The notes beneath the pieces were generated by a model. That model was not told the DNA's origin, did no database searches, and saw only the letters and a list, made by a program, of their open reading frames with translations. Shown one piece after another: positions 12,130 to 24,599 of a DNA stretch of 64,000 nt. Numbering within the stretch: the stretch's first letter is position 1; each line of letters begins with the position of its first letter. Source of the DNA: Sciurus carolinensis (lineage: Eukaryota; Chordata; Mammalia; Rodentia; Sciuridae); the NCBI RefSeq assembly GCF_902686445.1, contig NC_062224.1:52947156-53011155 (forward strand), written 5' to 3'. Both the position numbers and the translations under genes were made by a program.

Positions 12130-12360
12130 AGTTTACAAGCAGAGTTAGATTGCTTTAGTACAAACTCTGCTCTTCTATTTATTAGCTGTGTGGACTTGGG
12201 AAAGAACCTTACAACTTTGAAGCCTCAGTTTTTCCATCTATGCTACTAATGGCTACTTGATGCAACAGTTATAATTAAATGACATGATATACATACAATA
12301 TCAAGCCAATTTCCTGGCATTTGCTGAAATGAGCATTAGATTATTAATTATTATTATTAA
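12130..12360 (+). repeat. MIR SINE, well preserved
   Basis: ATTAGCTGTGTGGACTTGGG, then a GAAGCCTCAGTTTTTCCATC segment, then TTAAATGACATGATATACAT are the MIR core in order. A tRNA-related left part (12110-12170) is recognisable but weak; the right end runs into an ATT-rich tail. Confidence 0.85.
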
Positions 12361-13884
12361 TAGGGTTATAGTCCATGCTATTTGTGTAAATATTTGAAAT
12401 CATGTTTTAAAAACACCCATCAGATAACAATTAGCAGATCGGAGTGGAAAGTGAGTTTGTGCAATCATCATTCCTATGTCAGTGGAAGAATCTGTAGACA
12501 CTGTGACTGCCGATTATGGACACACTGGTAGCTGTGATTCCTTCTCATGGCCAAAGTTCATCAAATATTATATTTAAGTTATTCCCATAGAGCTGGATAG
12601 GGCACATACAGACAAATCCTTGGAATAAGGTAGCTTCTATTTTGAAATGTCTCCTGAAGGAGGGTGTTTTTTTTGATGAGTAGTTCATAGGAGTTTCTAT
12701 AGATTGCTATTATTTCATGACTAACCAAATTCAAAATGCATCATGTACCATGTACCTTCTGATCACAAAGCAGCAAAATGTGACCAATAATATGAATCCA
12801 CTTTGAAAAGACCAGCTACCAACAGCAAGGCCTGGGTAATTTGATAAGGTCAGGAAAAGAGAAAATTTCAGTGAAAAGTTTTATTAGGGTAGAACTGAGC
12901 CACAAACATGCAACTCCTCCATAATGGTGGACTATTTGATATCGAATTGGCTAATCATCATTTTAACTCTAAATTGAGTGGTTACCATGATAAATAGTGT
13001 ATAAATGAAAATATGTGTTAAGAGCCACTCTGTAAAAACTGACAAGGAATTCTGTGAGCAAGAATTACAACAGCATGCAATTTTTAATTTGAACACACAT
13101 TCTGTGCCCCAGTTCTTGATTTCCACTCGTTTCACCTTGTTCCATTTACCGTTCAGGTGATGACTCACTCACTTTGTCTTGCTTGAAAAAGGAACTGAAT
13201 AATGTCTGTCATTCAATGTCTGATGCAAATTTTGTACAGAGGGTGAAATCTTATGCAGTTTTCTTTAGACTTTCAGAATAAAGGTGCTTTATTGATATCA
13301 CAGGCCCAAGGTATGGTCTGCACCACAAGGTGATCAGGTAAGAGTGATGGAAATTCCTTTTCTCAAGTCCCTTTTATGACAACGCTGAGCCCTAAATGTT
13401 TCCAGTTTGAAATTCTGTGTGTAAGAGGTAGAGGGAACAGGTCCATATTAGTTAATTCAGCAACCTCAGATCCATATTACTTATGGATAAGATGAAATTG
13501 TAAGTGCCCTACAGAAATATGACAAAAATGGCCCAAGGAGCAGATTTTCTTCCTGCCATATTGATTTACCTTTCCCAGAGGTGCCCTGGTTTCACACCTG
13601 CTGGACCTTTGGCCCAGAATACTTCCTCTTCTCCCTTTCTATCCCTCTTGTACTCTCCTACATACTGCTTGGTCTGCATGAACATAACATTATATGTTTC
13701 TTAGCACTAGTCACCTCTTAGAAATTCTTTTCCAAACTGATGTCTTCCCAGTCTGATTTAGTTGTCCTTCTCTGATATTATTCTTGATCCCATAGTACTT
13801 GGCTCATGTCTTTGTCCCAATTTAACCAAATAGCTTATTTTCCAAACATTTTTGAATATCCAGTAGATGCCAAATATGTTTGCT
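12361..13884. other. Unannotated stretch
   Basis: No gene or assigned repeat. 13865-13915 (a caataagtaataaatgaatg run) resembles the end of an L2 or MIR tail. Confidence 0.4.
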
Positions 13885-14230
13885 CAATAAGTAATAAATG
13901 AATGAATGGTGGGTGATGGATCAGTGGAAAAATGGTTCTTTCTGCTTGGAACATCTGAAAGGTATCTACAATTGAGCTGTTCTAGAAGCATATGTAAGTT
14001 TTATCAATAGGAGAAGGATTCTGGGTGGGAGAAAGGGCGTATGCAGAAGACACAGAGTTAATGAAAACAAATGGTGAATAGAATAAGGAATAAATATTTT
14101 TGTGAGACAGGTGGAAGACACAGAGTGAAAGCAGGTGGGTAATAGAATCTGATATTGAACAGATCAGGTGGGATTAAATTATGAAAGGCTTTTAAGGCCA
14201 GAATAAGCAGAAGAGGAAGCATAATTTCTT
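13885..14230 (+). repeat. LINE-2-like fragment
   Basis: The order 'gggtgggagaaagggcgtat', 'gacaggtggaagacacagag', 'ttatgaaaggcttttaaggc' is that of an ancient L2-type internal segment. No reading frame survives. Confidence 0.5.
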
Positions 14231-15096
14231 AGGCAGGCACCTGATATAATAAAAATGGATTATGTGTTTACAAATAACATAAAAGATAAAAAAATTATTA
14301 TTCCTTTGTGAACTCCATATGGTGTTTGTGGAATTTGTAAACTCCTTAAAGCTCCATGTATCTGGGAAAATAATAGACATAAACTCCTGGGTGCTATTTT
14401 AGAAATATTGCATAAATCCTGCATGGAAAGGCAGATAAATGGCTTCATAGAAGGATTTGTAGCAAAATTGACTTTTATGATTTTTCAGTGCATTTGGGAA
14501 CTCTAGGCATTTGTTTAATTGACCTTTTAAGTGGTCTTTGGGATTGAAAATTATACTTCAAATCTCCATTTGACCCTATAATTTCAGGTATATGAAGACT
14601 AAGTGTTATTGTATCAAAATCACTGACTCAGGGCTTATATAAAAACCTGAACTCCTAAGGAAAGGATCAGGGAAATATTTTGTACCTTATTTTTTGGTGC
14701 AGGTCTAAACTACTCTTTACACTAAACCAGGTATCATGATTGGTACATTTTCCCTGATACTTGTATGTTAAAAGATGAATGTTCACTCATTCATCAATTT
14801 GACATTGAAATGACTCCATTTATTTGACAAATTTTTTTTTCCAGTTTTATACTTAAGGCAGATATTTTGAACTAAATAGATGTGAAGAAAGATGGTTCTT
14901 ATCCTGAGTCTAAGTTGGGGTCTATAGATCATTATGTACTATAGATCATTATTCCATAAATAACATTATTTAGTGTTTTGTGAGAGGCTTAATAGGCATA
15001 TGTAGCAAGTCTAGCTATGGGAATATCCAAATTGAGATGTTCATCAATAAATAGACATGTGGTACTATGCCTGTGGAACCCTAAATCACAAAGCTC
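14231..15096. other. Unannotated stretch
   Basis: A weak MER5-like section may sit at 14610-14680 (atcaaaatcactgactcagg). Otherwise nothing seen. Confidence 0.35.
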
Positions 15097-15409
15097 CAGG
15101 GTGAGCAAACTTTTTCTGCAGAGGCTCACATAGTGAACATGTTTGACTTGGTAAGCCATCTGGTATCCCTGCACTGTTGTAGGGCAACAGCAGCCATAGG
15201 CAATATGTAAATAAACTATCGTGGCTGTGTTCTAATAAAAGTGTACTGATAGGCATTAAAATTTAGATTTCAGATCATTTTCACATATCATGAAATACTA
15301 TGCTTTTATTTCAATGATTGAGAAACATAAAATCATTCTTAGCTTGTGGGCCATATATAAACAGGTGGCAGCAAGATTTGACACACAGGCCAATAATTTC
15401 TGACCCCTG
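15097..15409. mobile_element. Non-autonomous hAT-like DNA transposon
   Basis: The ends are related inverted repeats: cagggtgagcaaactttttc on the left, and on the right a segment ending tgacccctg whose reverse complement starts CAGGGGTCAG. Inside, 'ggctgtgttctaataaaagt' and 'gtgggccatatataaacagg' match a common mammalian short hAT element seen in its 'gcaaactttttctg ... gacccctg' orientation. No transposase. I saw no intact 8-base target duplication. Confidence 0.65.
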
Positions 15410-16918
15410 ACGAAGGTGCTCATGTCTGCATCTAGAATAGCTGCCTGGATTTCTCTGATGGATCTATTTCCAAGCTGCATGGATGAGGGGTGTAGACGGG
15501 ATGATCCTCACACCAGCAAAAGGCTGCTTTTTACGTTGAGTTTTTTAATCATTTAAAGCAAAATTAGGGATGTGCTCTGAATTATGGTGGGAAGGCTGTG
15601 TAGGTGGTCCCGCTGCCTACCTCTGAAGATTTCCCCTCCTCAACTCCTCTCCTCTTTTACTGGCACATGTCAGAGCATTTGCCCTTTCAGGAGCTGATCC
15701 CAAATAGCACTCCTATAGGTAGGTAGAAGCAATAGAATGAGATGCTCAGTAGGAGCAGAATGACAATGACACTTATTTCCAGGTTCCATTTTGCCTATCT
15801 TTCCCTTCCCTCCAAGAATTTCTGGTAGCACAGGGATGCAAACTATAACCAATGAAAGTGGCAGTCTTAAGTGGGAGTCTTAACAACTGACTGATAACAT
15901 GTTTATCCTTGGTGGGAATTTTTAAAAATATGTTTATATATATTATGTATGGATGGAAGTACAGGAAGCAGACTGTAGTTGAGTTTGGATATAGGGTTTA
16001 ATGAAAAAGGATCCTTGGAACTAACATCTGGAAGGGAGAAAAAGGAGCAGGGCTGAGGGAAGGGAGCAGTTTTACTTCAATGCTGCCCAGTGATAAATAT
16101 TCCATGGAGAGTTTCAGCATTTTCTCAAGTAGAATTAAAAGGGAAAGGTCTTTATGCCTTTACTTTGGCTGTTATTAGGTTGTGAGACCCCCAGGAAGGG
16201 TGTGACCTTTTGTAAAGCAGTTCTGTGAAACTGGAAAGGACAATCCTTTCCATCACTGACTGCTAATGGCTGTCTACTGACTGTGCTCTCAGACCTGGGT
16301 TACACAAAGTCATTCATTGACTCTATTATCATCTCTCTATCCAAAGTGTGTATGTAGATTAGAAATTATAATATTATAGATCCTAGAACTGTGCCTGACA
16401 CTTAAAATACTTTGTTGGTAAGATTGTCTGTGATCGATATCTGATTAGAAATCATAATCCCTGTGGTAGTTACTGTAGTTTCATTTAGTCATATAAGAAA
16501 GACTAAGTTGTAATTGAGGTGTAGAGAGAAAAGAGAACTCAAAAGAAGAAGCCTATGATTCATTTGTTCTTTTCTACAAACTAAATGGTGTCTAAATATT
16601 ATATTTGGAGAATCACTCCACTTGAAACCCAGTGCTCAGTTGTAAAAGTCAGTTTCTTCCTGTATTTTTGATTTTCTTATTTTTAAAAAACAAAGTACTG
16701 GAACTCTCATTTTGAGACTGGGAAAATGAATTTTACTTCAAATATACTTATTTTTAACAACCTTATTGTGAAGATACTTGATCTGTGTTTAGTTTTCTTC
16801 AATTGATTGAGCCATCTGGATTATCACATTTTTCCTTCAAGTGAGCATATATTTTGGACAATGAACTTCTGGGGCTTTCTTATAGTTTTAAGTTGCTTCA
16901 CCTTTCGTTGGTACCTGA

Positions 16919-16924
<6 letters not shown>
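15410..16924. other. Unannotated stretch
   Basis: No gene, RNA or confident repeat seen. Confidence 0.4.

Positions 16925-16956
<32 letters not shown>
16925..16956. repeat. Poly-A run of about 32 bases
   Basis: An uninterrupted A run. No SINE or L1 body precedes it that I can recognise, so it is either a microsatellite or the tail of a decayed retrocopy. Confidence 0.9.
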
Positions 16957-16959
<3 letters not shown>

Positions 16960-18144
16960 CTATTTCTTTCTTCCTTCTACCAGACTAATTTATGTACATC
17001 TTCATCTTTACTTCTTAAGGTTCATAATCAAAATGGTGGTATTGCAGTATCAATTGGTTGAAAGGAGTCATTTTGTTCTTGTTTACTAAGTATGGAATTT
17101 GTTTTTTTTGTAGTTTATCTTGGGAATAATGAATTCATGATAAAGTTCTGTTACCTTTATTTTGGTTTTCTTTCTCATATTTGGGCTACAGTCTTTTTTT
17201 TTTTTTAAAGCACAACAGCTTGAACAAAGTCTAAATTTTTCACAAGTTACTGTCATTTTTGACTGCATACCCCTCAGCATGATGATTCATTACAGAGCCT
17301 CCTGTACCACCTCTGCCATCACTGACGGTGATTGCTGGTCAGCGACCTCAAATTGTGTGTCATTTCTCTCTCCTCTTTGCCCTTGTCATCCACTGTGTCT
17401 CCCAGCCCCGCCAACCTAAGTATGAGTCTTCAGATTTGGGCACCTGCAATCACCTCCTAATGCTCAGATCTAATGATCTCACACCTGAAATATTTCAGTG
17501 ACCTCTGGCCAGTTTTCCTGACCTTCGTGGCGTTCCCCATACCTGGCAGCAGATTGATTTTAAAGAGTGTTCTAACCACTTCACTTTTCTGTGCCCTGCC
17601 CAGCTTCCCAATGACATTTTCTTTCATTTCAAAGCCCCTGACCTTAGCTTTTAGGGTCTTCATCCTGCTGCTGTGAGTCCATTATCATTTTGCTCCCCAG
17701 GTTCACCATTTCTTCTCCTTGTGAGCCCCGTGGCCTCCTGGAATGCCAAAGCTCTTTCCTTCAGGAAGCTGCCTCTTCTCTCTGTCGAGATTCTTCTCTT
17801 CCCATGTATCCTCTTTCCCTTCCTGTACATAAAATTCCACTCAAAGACCACATTCACAGACCAGCCGTCCCTCACCATCTGCCTGGAAGAGCCAGCCCCC
17901 ACCAGCCCCCACCCTCCTATCTTATTACTCTCCTTTCTTTTTATTCATGGCATAGATCAATATATGAGGATATGTGTGGTGTTCTCTAAGAGAAGGACCT
18001 GTGCCTCTCTCCTTTATATGACTCTAGTGTCCATACACAGAAGAGGATACAGGATCTTACAGTGACCGTCTGTGTAATTAAAAATTATTCATTTTTATCA
18101 TATATGTGAAAGCACTTTACAGAATTCAAAATATACACAGATAA
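16957..18144. other. Unannotated stretch, pyrimidine-rich, possibly LINE-2 derived
   Basis: 17300-18070 is unusually CT-rich and gives three overlapping long frames on the + strand (up to 130 codons at 17673-18065). The phrase order (tcctggaatgccaaagctct near 17740, tgtgcctctctcc near 18000) weakly recalls the 3' part of LINE-2. I do not think any of these frames is a gene: none starts in a good context and they overlap in different phases. Confidence 0.3.
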
Positions 18145-18309
18145 GAATATCAGTTCTTGGGACTGCGGTTGTGGCTCAGTGGTGGAGTGCTTGCCTGGCA
18201 CGTGAGAGGCACTGGGTTCGATTCTTAGCACCACATATAAATAAGTGAGTAAAATAGAGGTCTACCAACATCTAAAAAATATTTTTTAAAAAAGGAATAT
18301 TAGTTCTTG
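18145..18309 (+). mobile_element. ID-type tRNA-like SINE with target duplication
   Basis: The SINE body is 18160-18294. It has an RNA polymerase III A-box region (tggctcagtggtggagtgct) and B-box region (gggttcgattc), then an A/T-rich tail. It is bounded by 15-base direct repeats at 18145-18159 and 18295-18309 with one mismatch. This SINE type is abundant in squirrels. Confidence 0.93.
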
Positions 18310-19274
18310 CTTTTTTGCAGCAATACTATATCCTAGAATTCTTCTCACTTTCCCAATTTCTGATCCCTGTTTCTTCCTTCCTTCTAAGCTCATCTTAAAC
18401 CTGGGCTTCTCCATTAGCTTTTCTGCTTCTGTATTTGAGGAGGTCAATAAAAAGCACCCGATTCCCTACTCAGACCTTGATCAAATTAGAACAAAACAGC
18501 AAAGCCAAGAGATGAAGTTACCACCTCTGTTACTGATCCAGGCTACACCCTGTGGTAGACGTGTGCTCTGCATGGCTGAACACCCAGAGTAAACAGACTT
18601 ATCATTGGACACTAGCAGCACTTATCTGGGGCAGAGGGAAAGCCTCCTTGAAACAGGAGCAAAGAATATTCCCTTGATTTATTTTCTCTTTAAACCCTTT
18701 ATGAATCTAACCACTCTCCCACCTAAATCATCTGAACCTATAAGTATAACTTGTATAACTCTCTTTCACCAAGTCTTACACCTCATTACCCATGTTACAG
18801 TATGATACCCATAGTAAACACTGAGTGCTTATAACTAATTTTAAAGTGGATTGGACTGAAATTCTTTGAACCTGAAGGCAGGGTTTGGTCTCAGGCACCT
18901 GCACAAATGCTGTGCTCTTGCTGCCATAGTCAAATCTTCTGAGGTGACTCTACATGATGCTACTGCTCAGCCATTGGCCTGAAATACCTTTCAAGGTATC
19001 TAATTTATTTCTTACAAAATGAAAAAAACTCTCTGTGCCTTCTCATAATCGGTTGATGTTTATTCTGAGTGACACTTAAATGGGAAATGTATTATCTACA
19101 TTAATGTATTAAATAATACATTAATGTATTATCTACATTAATACTCTTAAGTATTAATTATACACCTCATAGATTTTTATAAATAAAAATATGCACTGAG
19201 TCGCACTCAAGCATATTTAGTAAGTGGCCTGATTAACAAATATCAGTAAGGAGATAAGCAATAAGCATTTGTAT
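18310..19274. other. Unannotated stretch
   Basis: Contains a short duplicated ATTAATGTATTA/ATCTACATTAAT pattern at 19088-19142. No gene seen. Confidence 0.4.
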
Positions 19275-19635
19275 CAGTCAGGATAGTTTAAGACACAGAA
19301 ACAAATAACCCCCAAATCTCTTAAGGCAAGGATTTCTTGCTCACTGGTATCACATGGCTGTCTTGGGGATCTAGCGACTATGCTCTCATGGTTCTCAGCC
19401 ACTGGAGCACTTTTAGTCCCTTTGGGAATAGAAGGAGAGTGACCTCAGATCTGCAAATATATGAAATATATTGGTTGGCAAAAATGACACATCTCTCCCA
19501 CTCACAACTCATTGGTGAGAACAAGCCTTCTAGAGCCATTCAACACATGGCTCTAGGAATACAAATGGCATCCTTCTACCATCTTACCAGATGGTGGAGA
19601 GCAGAAAATACTTGGTGAGGAGCAGGAGTGACTAT
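19275..19635. repeat. Possible ancient mammalian interspersed repeat
   Basis: The order 'acaaataacccccaaatctc', 'aggcaaggatttcttgctca', 'tcacaactcattggtgagaa', 'aaatacttggtgaggagcag' recalls an old dispersed mammalian repeat that I recognise but cannot name with confidence. The 93-codon frame inside it is not a gene. Confidence 0.4.
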
Positions 19636-20785
19636 TTCAACATTGGCCACACTGAGTCAGAAAAACAAAATGAAAAAAAAAAAGTTTCATTCAGTGAAAA
19701 AAGATTGCTATTAATGAAGCTGTCAGTCTTTTTTTAGTAACTTAAAGGAATATTCACTAGGGTACCACTGTTCTGTAGTTAATGAATAATTGTATTTTCA
19801 GTAGTGTCATAAAAGATACTGTTTTCCTGTTTTTAAATAAAATACATGAAATGATAGTATGGTATGATGTTTCGTTGACAGTTTTTAACTGGCAGATTTT
19901 TTTTTCAGAGTTAGTAAAAAGTATCAAGCCCAGATTTTCATTTCCCTTTCTTCTTTGGCTTCTCCTAAAGTCTTTTCTTGACTTTCAGTGAGCTAGTATG
20001 ATCAGTACCTTCTGTTTTCTTTTATCCATAAATCACTTGTTGGAATTGATGAGGATACTGCTTATGGGACGTGAGACTATAAACAAGAAGCAAGTACGTA
20101 GAACGTTCAGGAATCACTCTGTTGATGAGGTGTATGTGACATTAGCATAGTTTTCTAAGGAGAAAACCATGGGCCACAGTTGGAGAGGAAATGTTTTTAA
20201 AGATGAACACATGCATTAAGAATTGGTATTCTATTCACAGTACCTATAGATACCAGTGTGAAAGTATGTCTCTCTCTCTCTCTGAGATCAAGTTCTTTAA
20301 TACTAATTGAAGAGAAGTTCTACATGACATTTTCCTGTCTCCTCTAGTGAAGACATTATATTAAAATGTATCATCACACTAACTAGAATATCAAAATAAT
20401 GTAAATGGAGTCATCTCATTAGATATAAACCAAGTTTTGTCAGCCTGAAGTCCACACTCAAAAGGATTCTTAGTCTGTCCCCTCTGTTCACTTGATGTGT
20501 CTCATCTATAGTGTTCTCAACAAAGTTGAACTAATTTTTCTCCGATAGTTGCTAACTTTATTCCTTAAACACTAGGTGACACTCATTTTCCTTTTGGTGA
20601 AGTCTCCTCACATGGCTGGGTAGCATTCATGGACAGAGTCTAAAGAGCTTAGTCTTTCCTTGTTTTGAAGCTCTGGGTCCATAGGTCAACCCCCCCCCAC
20701 CATCCCCAAATCAGGTCACTGTAAGATTTGCTTGCCAGCCACCATATCTCTCCATGGATTGTTCAGGCATGAATCAGATTTTAGT
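19636..20785. other. Unannotated stretch
   Basis: Nothing beyond a short (TC)n run at 20268-20284 and a run of ten C at 20690. Confidence 0.4.
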
Positions 20786-20789
20786 ATCT

Positions 20790-21368
20790 GTGATGGTTAA
20801 TTTTAGGTGTCAGCTTGACTGGATTGAGGGCTACCTAGGTAGCTGGTGAAGCATCGTTTCTAGGTGTGTTGTGAGGGTGTTTGTGGAACAGATTGACATA
20901 TGAGTTGGTGGACTGAGAGGGGAAGATTTATACTTACTGTGGGCAGAAACCATTCAATTGGCTGGGAGCCAAGATGGAACAAAAATGCAGAAGGGTAAAT
21001 TTTTGCATCTGTGTTCTCTCTTCCAAAGCTAAGATGCTCTTCTCCTATCCTTGAATGTTAGAACTCCAGCTTCTCTGGCTCATGGATTCCAGAACTTACA
21101 CCAGTAGTTCCCTGGGTTCTTCTGCCTTTGACCTCAGACTGAGAGTTATACCTTTGTCTTCCTTGTTTCTCAACCTGGACTTCTCTGGTACTCTATCTTG
21201 CAGGCACCCTATTATGAAACTCCTCAGTCCTCTGAATTGTGTAAACCAATTCCTTCTGCAAATCCCCTCACATATATCTATGGCTGCAGATCTATCTGTC
21301 CTATCTACCTATCTATCTACCTACCTATCTCTTCTTGGTTTTTTCTCTCTGGAGAACCCTAATACAGT
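20790..21368 (+). mobile_element. ERVL-type (MLT2-like) LTR
   Basis: Starts 'tgtgatggttaattttaggt' and 'gtcagcttgactggattgag', and ends 'ctctggagaaccctaataca', the paired termini of an MLT2-like LTR. A TATC/TACC tetranucleotide run at 21285-21330 lies just before the end, where such copies often carry one. About 580 bases, close to full length. The 120-codon frame at 21055-21417 is a by-product. Confidence 0.7.
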
Positions 21369-22619
21369 TTCTAAGCCATCAGTGATACATATCAAAAGTT
21401 CCAAGTCCTTTCTCTAGGCTTGAGGTGAGAGGCAAACTCTTCCAAACTCCCTATGTGAAAGCATTTATGGTATAACTTATCCAAATAAACTCTATTATAG
21501 TTTACAAACCATTTTCAACCTGAATATGGATGTATTACTTTTATATTCTCAATATAGCTGAGGGATTAACTGTCATATTTTTTTCCCTGAATATCACATT
21601 TTTGAATCCTGGAAGGTAAGGAGTTGGGGCCTCAGATGAAACTAAGAATGAAATAATTTCTTCTTAATGTTGACCATACACATATTTCACAGAGAATTAA
21701 AAAATATACACTGAAAATGGGTTTAATTTGTACCAAATATATTATCGTTCAATTAAATTTAAATTCCCAAACAGGTTGCAACCATTTTACCATCTGTCTT
21801 CATTGTATAATCCACAATAGTTTCAAATAAATTGATATGTGACTCAAGGACTAGGAAGAATAGTTTCTCTCTTAGTTGTACCTTTGGTCTGTGCATTCCT
21901 CATGTGCAGGGAGTAGACTGGTTCAGAAGAAAAGCCTATCATCCCGTCCTCCATTATATCAATCTCTGTTGAACTTGGAGTAGATGTCCTCACCAGCCTC
22001 ATTATTCATTCCCCCAAAACATTTACTTGTTTTGCATTATGGGTATGAAGTATGGTTAACTGAGAGTTTAGTTATCTTCTGGTATGCAGGATACTACTGT
22101 TGACCATACAAAGGGAAAAGGGTCATTTGTATGCAAAAGTTACTCTGGATACCACAGGTGGGGGGTCCACAATGTGGCAGTGAGTCATGGCAGAGAAAAT
22201 ACTCACATTATCCACTTACGAAGCTAATTGGTTGAATTTTCCACTTTCCATTTTATATTTTGTTGCCTGCATAGCTACAATAAACACTTGAGGGATATTT
22301 TCTGGTTCTTATTCAATTCAAACCATAAATCTTTGTGCTACTTTCCATCTAGCACAATCCCATAGATAGACATGACACATAGACATGACAAGTACACTAT
22401 TCAGTCTTTACATAAAACTTAGGATGTATATGACTTTTCAGATTTTTACAATAACTTCAATATTGATCCATCTGGTTGGGATCGCCCTCATCCATCTCTC
22501 ATTTCATGAATGGAGAAAACATCAAATGAAGTAATTTGCCTTAGGTCAGACCATAGTGGAAGACCTGTTTGTCCTTTAGTATTAGATAATTACTTATATT
22601 TCAGCAAATTCTTTTTAGA
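21369..22619. other. Unannotated stretch
   Basis: No gene or confident repeat. A short local duplication of 'agacatgacacatagacatg' type occurs at 22368-22389. Confidence 0.4.
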
Positions 22620-22690
22620 GCCTATTTTGTGTCAGGCACTGGAGCCCTGAGCTAAATGCTAGGGGTAAATTAATGAAACAGAGTCCAACA
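22620..22690 (+). repeat. LINE-2-like fragment
   Basis: Contains 'attttgtgtcaggcactgga' and 'ctaaatgctaggggtaaatt', the 'tgtgccaggcactgtgctagg' segment of old mammalian repeats. Confidence 0.5.
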
Positions 22691-22785
22691 GAAATTAAAA
22701 GACATACTTATACAGGGAAACAAAGGGGTTTCTAATTTTTACTGACAATAATTATAAATAGAACCCATTCATTATTATCTAGCCA

Positions 22786-24395
22786 TGTTAGTCACCTTTA
22801 TGTTATTGTAACAAACCAACTTGTAAGGAGGAAAGGTTTATGGTTTCAAATGTTCCAGTACATGGTTGCTTGGTAACATTGCTTTTGGACCAGTAGCAAG
22901 GCAGCACATCATGGCAGGGAGCACATGATAGAGCAAGCTTCTGACATCATGGCAGACATGGAAGCCAGAAAGAAAAGAGACTGGTATCCCACAACCCCCT
23001 TCAAGGAAATCTTCCCCAACTGACTAGAAAACCTCCCACTATAGTAGAATGAAATTTAACCCCTATCTCTCACCCTGCACAAAATTCAACTCAAAATGAA
23101 TCAAAGATCTAGGTATTAGACCAAATAGAAGAAAATATAGGCCTAATACTCCAACATGTTGACTTAAACCAAATTCCTTAACAAGACTCCTAAAGCACAA
23201 GAAGTAAAATGAAAATTCAATAAATGGATGGCATAAAACTAAAAAGCTGATTCACAGCAAAGGAAACAATCAAGAGTGTGAAGGGAGAGTCAACAGAATG
23301 GGAGAAAATGTTTGCCACCTGCACATCAGATAGGGCATTAATTTCCAGGATATACAAAGAACTCAAAAAAATCAAGACTCCCCCAAACCAGGTAAAACAA
23401 AGAGTAAATGTGCAAAGGAACTAAGAACTTCTCAAAAGAAGAAATATGAATGGTCAAAAAATATATGAAAAATGTTCAACATTTCTAGTAATTAGAGAAA
23501 TGCAAATTAAAACTACACTGAGATTTCATCTCACTCCAACCAGAATGGCAGTTATCAAGAATATAAGTAACAATAAATGCTGACGAGTATGTGGAGAAAA
23601 AGGTACACTCATATATTGCTGGTGGGACTGTAAATTAGTGCAACCACTCTGGAAAGCAGTATGGAAATTCCTGAAAAAAGTAGAAATGGAACTACCATTT
23701 GACCCAGTATTCCACTCCTTGGTATATATCTAAAGTATTTAAAATCAACATACTATGATTACACAGGCACATCAATGTTTATCACAACACAATTCATAAT
23801 CGTTAAGCTATGGAATCAACCTATATGCCCATAAAAAAATGAATGGATAAAGAAATCGTGGTATATATACACAATGGAATATTACTCAGTCATAAAGAAG
23901 AATGTCTTTATGATATTTGATGGTAATTGGATGGACGTGGAACCTATCAAGCTAAGTGAAATAATTCCCCAAAAACCAAAGCTTGAATTTTTTTCTGATA
24001 TGTGGAAGATAACCCACAATAAGGGCAGTGGTAGGAGGGAAGAATAGAAGTTCAGAGGATTAGACAAAGGGGAATGAAGGGAAAGGAGGTGATTAGGAAT
24101 AGGAAAGACAGTGGAAAATATCTAACTTAACTTTTCTGTGTACACATGTAATACTCCAGAGTGAATTCCACCATTGTGTACATCCACTACACTGTGGCCT
24201 TAATTAAATAAGATATATTCCATGCTTATATAATCATATCAAAATGGACTCCACTGTCATGTATAACTAAGAAAAAACAATTTAAAAAGAGCCTCTCACT
24301 ATGTTCTACCACCTTTCAATAGTGGGGTAAGGATGCTAGCCCATAACACATGAACCTTGGGGTGTAACACTCCAGATTCAAACTGTTGTACTGAC
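22786..24395 (-). mobile_element. MaLR-type LTR split by an L1
   Basis: Left part 22786-23042 and right part 24303-24395 form one reverse-oriented LTR (ttattgtaacaaaccaactt ... ggtgtaacactccagattca). The intervening L1 is flanked by an 11-base duplication of LTR sequence, so the LTR was present first. Confidence 0.75.
23043..24291 (+). mobile_element. 5'-truncated L1 (ORF2 3' end and 3' UTR)
   Basis: Contains a degenerate end of the ORF2 reverse-transcriptase protein, including the zinc-knuckle-region equivalent of 'LLHCWW' near 23600 and the 'DPVIPLLG' region near 23700, then a purine-rich 3' UTR and a short A-rich end. Stops break the frame throughout. Direct repeats cctcccactat (23032-23042) and cctctcactat (24292-24302) mark the target-site duplication. 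Confidence 0.9.
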
Positions 24396-24469
24396 CAAAT
24401 AGAAGTGAAGTCAATAGAAAATGTGAAGCAATCATTAGATCAGGTAAGCTGTTTTGTCAATATATTTAT

Positions 24470-24560
24470 AGTTGTAGCCTGTGATGCCTAACAGACTTCC
24501 TGGTAAATAGTAATCATTCAGTAAATGTTTGTTGCATGAACAGATGAATGAATGAGAAAA
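24470..24560 (+). repeat. LINE-2 3' terminus
   Basis: 'tggtaaatagtaatcattca', 'gtaaatgtttgttgcatgaa' and an ATGAATGAATGA run match the 3' end of LINE-2. Confidence 0.65.
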
Positions 24561-24599
24561 TGTAAAGGAGTAAGAACATCTTTTTGAGTCCCTTTATGT

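Noticed and set aside
17673..18065. 130-codon plus-strand frame
   Set aside because: Overlaps a 99-codon frame in another phase in a CT-rich stretch, with no start context, splice logic or recognisable domain; probably old repeat DNA.
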